This document shows positions 1 through 7,827 of a stretch of DNA of 64,000 nucleotides, one piece after another. The translations under genes and the position numbers were made by a program. The notes under the pieces were generated by a model, which did no database searches, was not told the DNA's origin, and saw nothing but the letters and a program-made list of their open reading frames with translations. The stretch spans positions 3,224,001 through 3,288,000 of the forward strand of contig NZ_CP010897.2 of the NCBI RefSeq assembly GCF_000934605.2, in the 5' to 3' direction. Position 1 is the first letter of the stretch; every line of letters begins with the position of its first letter. This DNA comes from Pandoraea vervacti. Its GTDB lineage: Bacteria > Pseudomonadota > Gammaproteobacteria > Burkholderiales > Burkholderiaceae.

Positions 1-1
1 G

Positions 2-226
2 CGCATTAGGCGCGCCGAGGCCGGGAACTTTGGAGACTCCAAGTCGCTCGGCGGTGGTCTGTGGGAAATGCGCATCGACCACGGGCCGGGATACCGCGTG
101 TACTACGGTAGAGATGGCGAAATCACTTACTTGCTGGTTTGCGGAGGCGGCAAGTCAACCCAACAGGCGGACATTGCTCGCGCCCGGGATTTTTGGAACA
201 AGGTCCGCATGGAGTCGCTGAAATGA
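2..226 (+). CDS. HigB-like toxin of a type II toxin-antitoxin pair (5' end outside window)
   Basis: The reading frame is open from the first bases of the window and ends at TGA 224-226, so the N-terminus (probably 20-30 residues) is missing. The 74 visible codons match the RelE/ParE-fold addiction-module killer family (Gp49-like, PF05973/TIGR02683): a WEMRIDHGPGYRVYY core, a YLLVCGGGKSTQ strand and an ARDFW C-terminal helix. Such proteins are ribosome-dependent mRNA interferases blocked by their antitoxin. The stop codon overlaps the start of the next gene (ATGA at 223-226), the usual coupling in toxin-first operons. It lies in a decayed island next to tRNA-Leu. Family assignment is from motif memory. 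Confidence 0.8.
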   Translation, partial: RIRRAEAGNFGDSKSLGGGLWEMRIDHGPGYRVYYGRDGEITYLLVCGGGKSTQQADIARARDFWNKVRMESLK

Positions 227-525
227 GTAGAACAGACATCACTCGGTTTGACGCGTCGGAGTATCTCGATAGCGATGAAATGATCGCCGAGTACCTCAAC
301 GCGGCGCTTGAAGAGAATGACCCAGCGCTTTTTCTATCCGCGATTGCCGATGTGGCCAAGGCGAAAGGCATGACGCAGGTGGCACTAGCCGCCGGCCTTG
401 GTCGAGAGAGTTTGTACAAGGCGCTATCACCCAATGCTCAACCCCGATTCTCCACAGTATTGCGAGTCATGCACGCGCTAGGCGTAAAGCTTTCGACAGT
501 CCCTGACCGCGCGGCGCACGCATAA
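223..525 (+). CDS. HigA-like antitoxin, helix-turn-helix
   Basis: This 100-residue protein starts at ATG 223, overlapping the toxin stop, which decides the start over a longer upstream frame at 139. It fits the addiction-module antidote family TIGR02684. An N-terminal toxin-binding segment contains DASEYLDSDEMIAEYLNAAL. It is followed by a Cro/C1-type helix-turn-helix at about residues 50-90, with GMTQVALAAGLGRESLYKAL as the DNA-reading core. It should neutralise the preceding toxin and repress their shared promoter, which would lie left of the window. The C-terminus is short and ends in alanines. The pair belongs to the island remnant upstream of the integrase fragment. Confidence 0.85.
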   Translation: MSRTDITRFDASEYLDSDEMIAEYLNAALEENDPALFLSAIADVAKAKGMTQVALAAGLGRESLYKALSPNAQPRFSTVLRVMHALGVKLSTVPDRAAHA

Positions 526-536
526 AAGAGATACTT

Positions 537-1455
537 TCAACCGCTTATTTCCCCCGCACCCAAGGCCATACGAAAAACGCTTGCCAAGCCCGCCACGTGC
601 CAACGCGTAATATGCGCTGAGGAGCCATTGTCTCTAGATTTGATTGGTACGAAATTCTTGGGGCAGGTCAGTGCGTCACGGCTGGACGTAGACAGGGCGA
701 ACAGTGCTTCGCCCTTGTCCACTGCCGGAAGCATCTTCAGGAGTTCGATTGCCCGGGAGGACAACGGTACATTTCGCGCCGTACCGTTCTTGGTCATAGG
801 TAAGCGCGCGAACTTGCCCTTGTAGTTCACCGAGGAAGCTGTGAGGGCTAGGATTTCGCTGGAGCGCATGGCGGTTTCTATCGCGAAGAGAAATGCCACG
901 GCTACACGCTGCATCGGCATTTCTACCGGCAGTCCCTCTTCGTAGCCCATACTCGCAAGCAAAGCGTCGATTTCCTCCTGCGAAATCAAGCGCTCGCGCC
1001 CCGGCGCATCCGGCGGTCACCAGCCAGCCCCACTCCTTCCTGGCCACCAGAAACGCATGCGACATCAGAGACATTTCGCGCGAGGTCGATGATCCTGAAA
1101 CTTCGCGCATCCGGGCATCGTGCCACGCAGCAATATGACTAGGCCGTAGATCCGCTAGCTTGATCTCCGCAAACTTCCGCCCACCGATCTCCTTACTACC
1201 AATCAACGGCAAGCGCAGCCTCTCCCACCTTGCCCCGCGTTTTGTCGGACTAACCTTGAGTTCATACTCTCGCAGCACGTCACCAACGGTGAGCGTCTTA
1301 CTGCCAAAACCATCCGCGATAGATCGCAGCTCCGTCTCACGCTTCGCGCTCCACGCTAACGCAGCAGCCTTCGTGTCAAACGTGCGACTGTCCCGCACGC
1401 CGTTCTGTTTTACCTGCGCTCTCCAACCGCTGGAAGTCTTCGTAATCGATGCCAT
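537..1455 (-). pseudogene. Tyrosine recombinase / phage integrase, frameshifted and truncated
   Basis: The N-terminal half (start 1455, MASITKTSSGWRAQVKQNG) reads as the arm- and core-binding part of a P4/Shufflon-type integrase up to about KEWGWLVT (nt ~1030). The frame is then lost. The catalytic half resumes in another frame with RERLISQEEIDALLASMGY and the first box IETAMRSSEILAL containing the conserved Arg. At the junction the usual N-P-x-x-x-V-x-R-P linker is absent, so a small out-of-frame deletion is likely. After SLSSRAIELLKML the protein runs into unrelated sequence and stops at 537, so the HxxR and catalytic Tyr boxes are missing. It reads away from the 3' end of tRNA-Leu, the usual position for an island integrase. 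It should be inactive. Confidence 0.85.
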
Positions 1456-1460
1456 TTCTT

Positions 1461-1511
1461 GGGGCCGCTTTGGGGCCCCAATGGGGCCGCTTTGGGGCCC
1501 CAATGGGGCCG
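1461..1511. repeat. 22-bp tandem repeat upstream of the integrase start
   Basis: The unit GGGGCCGCTTTGGGGCCCCA plus AT occurs twice in full (1461-1482, 1483-1504) and a third time in part. Each unit carries the palindrome GGGGCCCC. It sits directly 5' of the integrase ATG and could be an operator or recombinase-arm site, but no function can be read from it. Confidence 0.8.
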
Positions 1512-1666
1512 ACCCATCGATTTTAGGTTTGAAGATGTGAGGTTTTGCGCGCCGGAAGAACAATCGGAATTCACGCAAAAAACCCCGCCAAGCCTTACAG
1601 GCAGGTCGTTTGCGAGATATTGCGGGAAGAAGTAAGACCTACAAAACCGATGCCAAAACGGAAAGT

Positions 1667-1753
1667 TGGTGCGAGGAAGGGGACTCGAACCCCTACACCC
1701 TTTCGGGCGTCAGGACCTAAACCTGGTGCGTCTACCAATTTCGCCATCCTCGC
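1667..1753 (-). tRNA. tRNA-Leu(UAG)
   Basis: Read on the minus strand, the 87-nt gene begins GCGAGGATGGCGAAA, has the GGTAGAC D-loop, and an anticodon loop TTTAGGT with anticodon TAG between CAGG/CCTG arms. It has the long variable arm expected of a class II tRNA, GTTCGAGTC in the T-loop, and an acceptor strand ending CCTCGC-A with CCA encoded (1667-1669). The acceptor stem pairs GCGAGG with CCTCGC. The 3' end faces the integrase remnant, so this tRNA is the likely attachment site of the island. Confidence 0.95.
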
Positions 1754-1831
1754 AGCCCGTGGGCGTCGCTTCCTTGTAGGTACGACGTCCCGGCATCGGG
1801 TCGACGGCGTGCTTGCGTCCTGTCGGACATG

Positions 1832-1852
1832 AAAAAGGGCGACTTGTCGCCG
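1832..1852 (-). terminator. Terminator-like hairpin in the tRNA-Leu leader
   Basis: On the minus strand GGCGA-CAAG-TCGCC is followed by C and five T. It lies between the predicted tRNA-Leu promoter and the tRNA. The stem is short (5 bp with a 4-nt loop), so the strength is uncertain. Confidence 0.5.
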
Positions 1853-1881
1853 CCCCGCTGCACGCGTCAAAGCAGGCGCGT

Positions 1882-1910
1882 ATTCTACATGAACCACTAT
1901 TGGCCGGCAA
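1882..1910 (-). promoter_or_regulatory. Predicted sigma-70 promoter of tRNA-Leu
   Basis: On the minus strand a -35 TTGCCG (1905-1910) and a -10 TAGAAT (1882-1887) are separated by 17 bp. Transcription would start near 1875 and read through the leader into tRNA-Leu. Confidence 0.6.
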
Positions 1911-2047
1911 TCTCCCTGCGAGGCGAGTCGCTGCATCCGTCCTTCTCGCCGCCCAATGCTAGAATTCGCCCCAATTCATGGCATTTGCCCCACTGCGCTT
2001 CTGCGCGCCGCCTGACGGGCACCTGACCAAACCGATACCCCATTCGC

Positions 2048-2923
2048 ATGCAACCCCACGAGACCGCCGATAGCTCCCCCGGCTCCCCCGCCAACCCCGC
2101 TCAGGCCAACGAATACTGCCGCCAGAAAGCAGGCCCCCCCGGCTCCGCGCTCTATTACGCTCTGCTTCAACTGCCGCCGTCCAAACGCGACGACGCCTAC
2201 GCCGTTCACGCCTTCTGCCAGGAAATTACCGATATTCATTCGGCCGTCCACGATCCCGGTGTCGCGCACGCCAAGCTCGACTGGTGGCGCCAGGAACTCG
2301 CACGACTGTTTGACGGGAAACCGGCACACCCCGTCACACGTGCACTCGCCCCCGTCGTCAAGCGTACCGGCCTGTCGCGCGAAGCATTCGAGGCTGTCAT
2401 GCATGGCGCCGAGATGGACCTCTCGCAAATGCGCTATCTCGATTTCGCAGGACTCACGCACTACTGCGACGCCGCCGGCGGCGCCCCCGCCGAACTCGCC
2501 TCACACGTCTACGGCTTCGACGACCCGCAAACCCCTGCCCTCGCCCGCGCCCTGGGCCATGCCATCACGCTCGGCCGACGTGTGACGGACGCCGGCGTCG
2601 ACGCGCGTGCAGGCTACGTCTACTTTCCCATCGACGAACTGCAACGCTTCGGCGTCACCGCCGCCGACATCCAGAACGGCAAATACTCGCCTGCCTTCGT
2701 CGATCTGATGAAATTTCAGCACGCCCGCGCACACGAGGCGATTTCGGCAGCCGCTGCCGCCATCCCCAAAAAGGATCGCCGCAAGCAACGTCCGCTGCTC
2801 GCCCTCGCCTCGCTGCAACTGGCCCTGATGGATGAAACCGCCGCCAGCGACTATCAAGTGCTCCACCAGCGGATCGACCTCACGCCCCTGCGCAAATTCT
2901 GGAAAGCATGGCGCGCACGATAA
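2048..2923 (+). CDS. hpnD: Presqualene diphosphate synthase / squalene-phytoene synthase family (HpnD)
   Basis: The 291-residue protein is a trans-isoprenyl diphosphate synthase of the squalene/phytoene synthase family, joining two farnesyl diphosphates head to head on the way to squalene and hopanoids. The order of motifs is right: YYALLQLPPSKRDDAYAVHAFC near residue 35, the first acidic motif degenerated to EITDIH at about 59, LDWWRQEL at about 78, MDLSQMRY at about 122, and the second acidic motif DAGVDARAGYVYFP at about 181-194. Length and motifs fit HpnD better than phytoene synthase. It is a single gene without hpnC or hpnE beside it. The weakened first Asp-rich motif is worth noting, although HpnD proteins vary there. 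Confidence 0.85.
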   Translation: MQPHETADSSPGSPANPAQANEYCRQKAGPPGSALYYALLQLPPSKRDDAYAVHAFCQEITDIHSAVHDPGVAHAKLDWWRQELARLFDGKPAHPVTRALAPVVKRTGLSREAFEAVMHGAEMDLSQMRYLDFAGLTHYCDAAGGAPAELASHVYGFDDPQTPALARALGHAITLGRRVTDAGVDARAGYVYFPIDELQRFGVTAADIQNGKYSPAFVDLMKFQHARAHEAISAAAAAIPKKDRRKQRPLLALASLQLALMDETAASDYQVLHQRIDLTPLRKFWKAWRAR

Positions 2924-3010
2924 CTCTCGCCTGACGCCTCAGACCGCGTGCCTGACGCGTCATGCTTCGCGCCTTACGCCTTACGTATCACGCATTAGGC
3001 GTCGGGGTAT

Positions 3011-3141
3011 CACGCCTCACGCCTCACGCCTCACGCCTCACGCCTCACGCCTCACGCCTCACGCCTCACGCCTCACGCCTCACGCCTCACGCCTCACGCC
3101 TCACGCCTCACGCCTCACGCCTCACGCCTCACGCCTCACGC
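3011..3141. repeat. Heptanucleotide tandem array, CACGCCT x 18.7
   Basis: From 3011 the 7-bp unit CACGCCT is repeated 18 full times and part of a nineteenth with no visible mismatch. It is preceded by degenerate versions from about 2935 (CCTGACG, CCTTACG, GCATTAGG). It fills the gap between the convergent hpnD and DUF1501 genes. Because 7 is not a multiple of 3, all three frames read the same peptide cycle, which is not a gene. Confidence 0.97.
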
Positions 3142-3173
3142 AATCGAATCCTGACGCTCACGAAGGTTCCCAC

Positions 3174-4409
3174 TCAAACGCGCAAGACATCCAACGGCTT
3201 GAATGCGCCGCCAAGCACGGGCTGAGGATTCAAACCCCACCAGCGTTGCAGCACCGTGGCGTAGATGTCGCGGAAATCGACGGCGAACGGTAAGTTGCCG
3301 TTGCCGTCGAGACGGTCCAGTCTGGGCACCTCGCCGTACAAACCACCCCGTACGCGTCCACCCGCAATAAAGTGCGGCGCGACCGTGCCATGGTCCGTGC
3401 CGTTGCTCTGGTTCTCGCGTGGACGCCGCCCAAACTCCGCATACGTGACGATCATCGTCGATTGCCACCGATTCAACTCGGTCAGCCCCGCACGCAACGC
3501 CATCATCCCCTGCGACAACTGACGCAGCAAATTCGCCTGCTGCCCAGGCTGATTCCGATGCGTGTCGAACCCATTCAGCGTCAGGCGCAACACCGCCACA
3601 CCACGCCCTGGCTGCGGCACGCCCGTCGGCGAATCCGCCGCAGCCACCACCTGCAATGCCGTCCTGACCACATTGCCGAACGCGCCCGGCGGCATCGGTG
3701 TGCGCAAAACATATTGCCCCTGCCTCGGACGCAAACCGTCGGCCGCCTTCACGATGTCGTTCTCGACACGCAACACATGCGCCAACGCAGGGTTGCTCAC
3801 CTGCGATGCATTCGCCGATGCCAGATTCGCGTCGCGCAAGAACTGCGCCGGATTCGTCAACGTCACGGCGCGTGCGCCCCCGCTCAAGGGCCCAAGTTCC
3901 GCACTGCCGACGATCACGCCGTCCGCGTCGAAACCGGCCGGCACGGCCTGCTCGGCAAATGCCCGCGACAACCAACCGTCGCGCAAGTACTCGTCTGAGC
4001 GCGACGCCGTATTCCATATCTCGATCGAGCGGAAATGCGACAGGTTTGGCTGCGGATAACCCACCCCCTGCACGATCGCCAACTCCCCGGCCTGCCACAT
4101 CGGCAACAACGCACGCATCTCCGGGTGCAAACCGCTGTGCTCGTCCAGTTGCACCACCTGCTCGCGCTTGATGCCGATATTCGGGCGCAAACTCGCATAC
4201 ATCGGGTCCGCAAACGGAATGACAGTGTTCAGCCCGTCATTGCCCCCCTTGAGTTCGACGAGAATCAGCAAGTTGCCGTAGTTGCTTCCGGTGCCCGGCA
4301 GTATTCCGGACAAGTCTTTCGCTGCGGCCAAGACCGGTGCCGGGGCCAGCCACGCCGCCCCCAATCCGCCCGCGAAAGCCAGAAAATCGCGACGACACAT
4401 CTTCTGCAT
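3174..4409 (-). CDS. DUF1501 family secreted protein (Tat signal)
   Basis: The 411-residue protein starts at ATG 4409, chosen because GAGG lies 8 bases upstream and because MQKMCRRDFLAFAGGLGAAW then forms a twin-arginine signal peptide ending near APVLAAA. The body is a DUF1501 (alkaline-phosphatase-superfamily) protein: LILVELKGGNDGLNTVIPF at about residue 47, GVGYPQPNLSHFRSIEIW at about 118, VTYAEFGRRPREN at about 335 and GTDHGTVAPHFIAGG at about 350. These proteins occur as a pair with DUF1800 proteins; the role is not established, with export and surface-polymer functions suggested. The partner gene lies immediately upstream on the same strand. Confidence 0.88.
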   Translation of the reverse strand: MQKMCRRDFLAFAGGLGAAWLAPAPVLAAAKDLSGILPGTGSNYGNLLILVELKGGNDGLNTVIPFADPMYASLRPNIGIKREQVVQLDEHSGLHPEMRALLPMWQAGELAIVQGVGYPQPNLSHFRSIEIWNTASRSDEYLRDGWLSRAFAEQAVPAGFDADGVIVGSAELGPLSGGARAVTLTNPAQFLRDANLASANASQVSNPALAHVLRVENDIVKAADGLRPRQGQYVLRTPMPPGAFGNVVRTALQVVAAADSPTGVPQPGRGVAVLRLTLNGFDTHRNQPGQQANLLRQLSQGMMALRAGLTELNRWQSTMIVTYAEFGRRPRENQSNGTDHGTVAPHFIAGGRVRGGLYGEVPRLDRLDGNGNLPFAVDFRDIYATVLQRWWGLNPQPVLGGAFKPLDVLRV

Positions 4410-4644
4410 CACACACCTCGCATAGCTGCCCCCGCACCGTCGTGCTCGCGGGGCGCACCTCAAAAACACACGCATACATCCTGCCACTTCCGCCCGCGAC
4501 GTCAGCGAGCATCGAAGTCCCTTCCCGTCAGACCGGTTCGTCCGTTCCCAAAGGTCCGGACGAAGCCCCCGCCAGATGCTCGGCCTGGGACGATGTCGCA
4601 TCCCCACCGATCACGGCGAGACCGACCGGCATACCGGGCTCGCA

Positions 4645-6336
4645 TCACTTCAACTGGTACGCCGGGTCCATCAGCAACGCTTGCAGAAATGCGGCACTGT
4701 TCACGCCAGGCGCTTGCGGTGCGGCCGGCGCGAGCGGCAACACGGCCCGCTGCAACGCCTCGCGCGCCGCAACATCCGGCACGTCGACCGGCCCCAATGC
4801 ATACGACCCCAGCCAGCGAGACAAGTCGAAACGCACCCCCGCCACCGTTCGCGGCATCGGCTGTGCCGCACGCAGCGCCGTGCGCTGTACGCCGGCGTAC
4901 GTCTGCATCGAGGACATCGAGGAAGGCCCGCCTGCATTCGCGCTCTCCGTTGCGCGGAACATCCGCTCGACGAACTGTTTGCGCGCGAGCAGCGTGGTGC
5001 TGTCAATCCAGGCATCGCCGCCGGGCCATCCCTTCACGTTCGGTGGACGAAACAGGTCTTGCCCCAACACGCGCATTTGCTGCGCCAACAGTTGGGGATC
5101 GTCATAGCCGATGTCGAACTCGCGCACCGTGTCCGTCACGAACTCGGACGGCGATTTGACCAGCGTGCCGCGAACGCGCATGTCCCAGAACGTCGGCGTA
5201 AGCAGCAAGGCGCGCATCGCCACGCGTATGTCGTAACCGCTGGCGCGAAACGCATTCGCAACGCGCCCGAGTTGGGCGGTGTCTGGCACAGGCGATACAA
5301 ACTCGCGCCACAATTTGCCAACGACGAACGTCGCGGTCTCCGGATGCGCCAGCAGGATATCGAGCACCTGATCGCCATCGAAGTCCCCCGTGCGACCCAG
5401 CACGGTTTTCTCGCCGGTGTCGTGCACGTTGGGACGCCAGACGAACGTCATCGTCGTGCGCTCGATGCTCCAACCGGTATAGGCGCGCGCGGCTTCGCGC
5501 ACATCCTGCTCCGTGTAATGCCCTTCGCCGAGCGTGAACAGCTCCATCACTTCTCGTGCGAAATTCTCGTTCGGCCGCCCCTTTCGGTTCCCGTCGCCAT
5601 CCAGATAGATGAGCATTGCCGGATCTTTCGACACCTCGTGCAGCATCGTGCCGAAGTTGCCCAGCGCATTGGCGCGCAGCAGGACGTTCTGCCGGTAGAG
5701 TACGACCGGTTCACGCACCTTGTCTCCGCTGGACACGAAGTGGTTGTGCCAGAACATGGTCATGCGCTCGGTGAGCGGCGAGGGTGTCGTCGCCATTTCC
5801 TGCGCCCACCACGCGCTCAGCGACGCCGCCATGCGATTGCGGCGTTCGTTGAGCGCGCGACGCTCATCGGCCGTCATGTTTTTCGTAGCCGGCCCGTAGA
5901 GCGGAGGATCCTGTGCCCAGACGGGCGCCGGTGTCACGGCCGTGCGCCGCGCTTGCGCCAACAGCCTGTCGACCGCTTGCGCCCGCGTCAGGCCGACGAA
6001 CGGCGCCAGCTCGCGTGCGTCCGGCGCATAGCCTGTGCGCGTGAGGAGATAACGCGCGTCGTCAGGCGTCAGAACACGGGCGGATGGATCGACAACGGGT
6101 TGCGCGGACCTTGCCGCTTTGGCCGGCGTCGCATGGGATGCCTGATTTCCGCCCGGATAACGGGATTCCGACGCCTGCGCCATCGGCGCTGCCAGCGCCC
6201 CGATCAACGCGAGGCAGGCGAGCCCGCGAACCATCCGGACCGGCCGCGCAACGCGCAGCATTGGCGCAGCGCTCGAATCCGAGGCGCAAAAAAAGCCAGC
6301 GTCGGCAGAGGCTGGCGGATGTCGTTTCGGCTTCAT
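4645..6336 (-). CDS. DUF1800 family exported protein
   Basis: The 563-residue protein has a basic N-terminus and a hydrophobic stretch at about residues 35-55 ending PMAQASE, consistent with export, although the leader is long. DUF1800 features are clear: DDARYLLTRTGYAPDARELA at about 94, WWAQEMATTPSPLTERMTMF with FWHNHFVSS at about 195-210, ENFAREVMELFTLGEGHYTE at about 258, and DTVREFDIGYDDPQLLAQQM with VKGWPGGDAWIDSTTLL near 415-450. It lies 235 bp upstream of the DUF1501 gene on the same strand, the usual pairing, so a joint operon is likely. No enzymatic activity can be named. Confidence 0.88.
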   Translation of the reverse strand: MKPKRHPPASADAGFFCASDSSAAPMLRVARPVRMVRGLACLALIGALAAPMAQASESRYPGGNQASHATPAKAARSAQPVVDPSARVLTPDDARYLLTRTGYAPDARELAPFVGLTRAQAVDRLLAQARRTAVTPAPVWAQDPPLYGPATKNMTADERRALNERRNRMAASLSAWWAQEMATTPSPLTERMTMFWHNHFVSSGDKVREPVVLYRQNVLLRANALGNFGTMLHEVSKDPAMLIYLDGDGNRKGRPNENFAREVMELFTLGEGHYTEQDVREAARAYTGWSIERTTMTFVWRPNVHDTGEKTVLGRTGDFDGDQVLDILLAHPETATFVVGKLWREFVSPVPDTAQLGRVANAFRASGYDIRVAMRALLLTPTFWDMRVRGTLVKSPSEFVTDTVREFDIGYDDPQLLAQQMRVLGQDLFRPPNVKGWPGGDAWIDSTTLLARKQFVERMFRATESANAGGPSSMSSMQTYAGVQRTALRAAQPMPRTVAGVRFDLSRWLGSYALGPVDVPDVAAREALQRAVLPLAPAAPQAPGVNSAAFLQALLMDPAYQLK

Positions 6337-6424
6337 GGCACGCTCGCGTCAAAGTAGCGTCACTGGCGTTTTCGGAAGAAGCGTGTGGGGGCATTCCCAT
6401 GGCGACGGGAAAGCGCGCGTCGTG

Positions 6425-6754
6425 TCAGTGACTATATAGTTCACGCACGGCATCTTGAATGTGTTGACGCAGCAAGCGCCGATCATCCGCGGACATATGA
6501 CCATTGGGACGGCGCCCAGGCGGCGGATTCTGCAATTCGTCGCTACGGCGATCGGCTTGCGGATCGTTCGGCGACGTCTTCCTGGCGGGATTGCGCGGCG
6601 AAGGTGCGGCGGGGGCGGTGTTCTGCATCCGGAGCGCGCTGGCATCCTGTGACTGCGTGCTGAAATGCGCCGTGGGACGGGCATAGGTCACGCCCAGGTG
6701 TCCCCAGAGCATGATTCCCCCGAACAGTAGCGTAAACTCAGCAGCCCATCTCAT
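6425..6754 (-). CDS. Small membrane-anchored or secreted hypothetical protein
   Basis: I do not recognise this 109-residue protein. From ATG 6754 it begins with MRWAAEFTLLFGGIMLWGHL, a single hydrophobic segment that could be a signal anchor. A disordered Pro/Ser/Asn-rich middle follows, then a basic polar C-terminus with GRRPNGHMSADDRRLLRQHI. The C-terminal helix resembles those of small periplasmic proteins. It is divergent from ompR, sharing a roughly 170-bp upstream region. A longer frame to 6919 exists, but it has no signal-like start. Confidence 0.6.
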   Translation of the reverse strand: MRWAAEFTLLFGGIMLWGHLGVTYARPTAHFSTQSQDASALRMQNTAPAAPSPRNPARKTSPNDPQADRRSDELQNPPPGRRPNGHMSADDRRLLRQHIQDAVRELYSH

Positions 6755-6922
6755 CTTGTGCGTATGTCCTTCATGCCATGCGGCTGTTTTTGCCCTGGCA
6801 GGGGTGCAAGTGTACCCACTGCCTATGGTCAGCGCACAAGCCGTAGGGTAAATTGTGTAACCCTTTGTAACCCGCTTTGGCGGCCTCCTCAGTTCGCAAC
6901 ATTTCGGGCTAAGATACACGGC

Positions 6923-7648
6923 ATGGAAAACAAAAACTCTCCCAAAATTCTGGTTGTCGACGACGATCCGCGCCTGCGCGACCTGCTGCGTCGTTACCTC
7001 GGGGAACAGGGTTTCAATGTCTTTGTGGCCGAAAATGCCACGGCCATGAACAAGCTTTGGGTGCGCGAGCGCTTCGATCTGCTCGTGCTCGACCTGATGC
7101 TCCCCGGTGAAGACGGTCTCTCTATTTGCCGCCGTCTGCGTGGCGCGAACGACCGTACGCCAATCATCATGTTAACGGCCAAAGGCGAGGATGTCGACCG
7201 TATCGTCGGACTCGAGATGGGCGCAGACGACTACTTGCCGAAGCCGTTCAACCCGCGAGAGCTCGTCGCCCGCATTCACGCCGTGCTGCGTCGTCAAGCA
7301 CCGCCCGAACTTCCCGGTGCGCCCAGCGAAACGATGGAGACGTTCGAGTTTGGCGATTTCGCCCTGAACCTCGCCACCCGCACGCTCACGAAGAATGGCC
7401 AGGAAATCGCGCTCACGACCGGCGAATTCTCCGTCCTGAAAGTCTTCGCGCGCCACCCCCGTCAGCCGCTCTCGCGCGAAAAGCTCATGGAACTCGCACG
7501 CGGGCGCGAATACGAAGTCTTCGACCGAAGCCTCGACGTGCAGATCTCGCGCCTGCGCAAGCTCATCGAGCCGGACCCGGGCAGCCCCCGATTCATTCAG
7601 ACGGTGTGGGGCCTCGGTTATGTGTTCATCCCGGATGGCGGCGCGTGA
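6923..7648 (+). CDS. ompR: Two-component response regulator OmpR
   Basis: This 241-residue regulator starts at ATG 6923, just after AAGATACACGGC; a longer upstream frame lacks family similarity. The receiver domain (about 9-125) has the acidic pair VVDDD, the phosphoacceptor Asp57 in LLVLDLMLPGEDG, Thr/Lys positions in MLTAKGE and LPKPFNPREL. The C-terminal winged helix (about 145-235) includes LTTGEFSVLKVF and VQISRLRKLIEPDPGSPRFI, typical of OmpR. It should control porin and envelope genes in response to osmolarity through the EnvZ-like kinase encoded 180 bp downstream. Confidence 0.95.
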   Translation: MENKNSPKILVVDDDPRLRDLLRRYLGEQGFNVFVAENATAMNKLWVRERFDLLVLDLMLPGEDGLSICRRLRGANDRTPIIMLTAKGEDVDRIVGLEMGADDYLPKPFNPRELVARIHAVLRRQAPPELPGAPSETMETFEFGDFALNLATRTLTKNGQEIALTTGEFSVLKVFARHPRQPLSREKLMELARGREYEVFDRSLDVQISRLRKLIEPDPGSPRFIQTVWGLGYVFIPDGGA

Positions 7649-7827
7649 TCCGCCGTCATCACGTCTCAAGCGATACAACGACGTCGGTCGCGCTCCCTTC
7701 GCGCACCGGCGTTGTGCCTTGCCTCAGATTGCGCCCCCTATCGTTCACCGTGGCTCGCCTGCGCTTGCGCCACTGCGCGCCGCAAGCCTTCCGACACGCA
7801 CACGCCACGCATTAGACGGAGCCACCC

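Larger units (their letters stand above)
1754..2047. other. Intergenic region between tRNA-Leu and hpnD
   Basis: No convincing gene is present. It holds the divergent tRNA-Leu promoter and leader hairpin described separately. On the plus strand there is an extended -10 (TG at 1957-1958, TAGAAT 1960-1965) about 80 bp ahead of the hpnD start, without a good -35. Confidence 0.6.

Noticed and set aside
3011..3141. CRISPR array
   Set aside because: The units are 7 bp and contiguous, with no spacers.
2832..3293. Frames across the heptamer array giving SRLTPHA repeats
   Set aside because: A 7-bp repeat gives the same peptide cycle in every frame. No start signal or conservation supports coding.
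4576..6357. 593-residue frame antisense to the DUF1800 gene
   Set aside because: Arg/His-rich shadow frame; the minus-strand DUF1800 protein is clearly the real gene.
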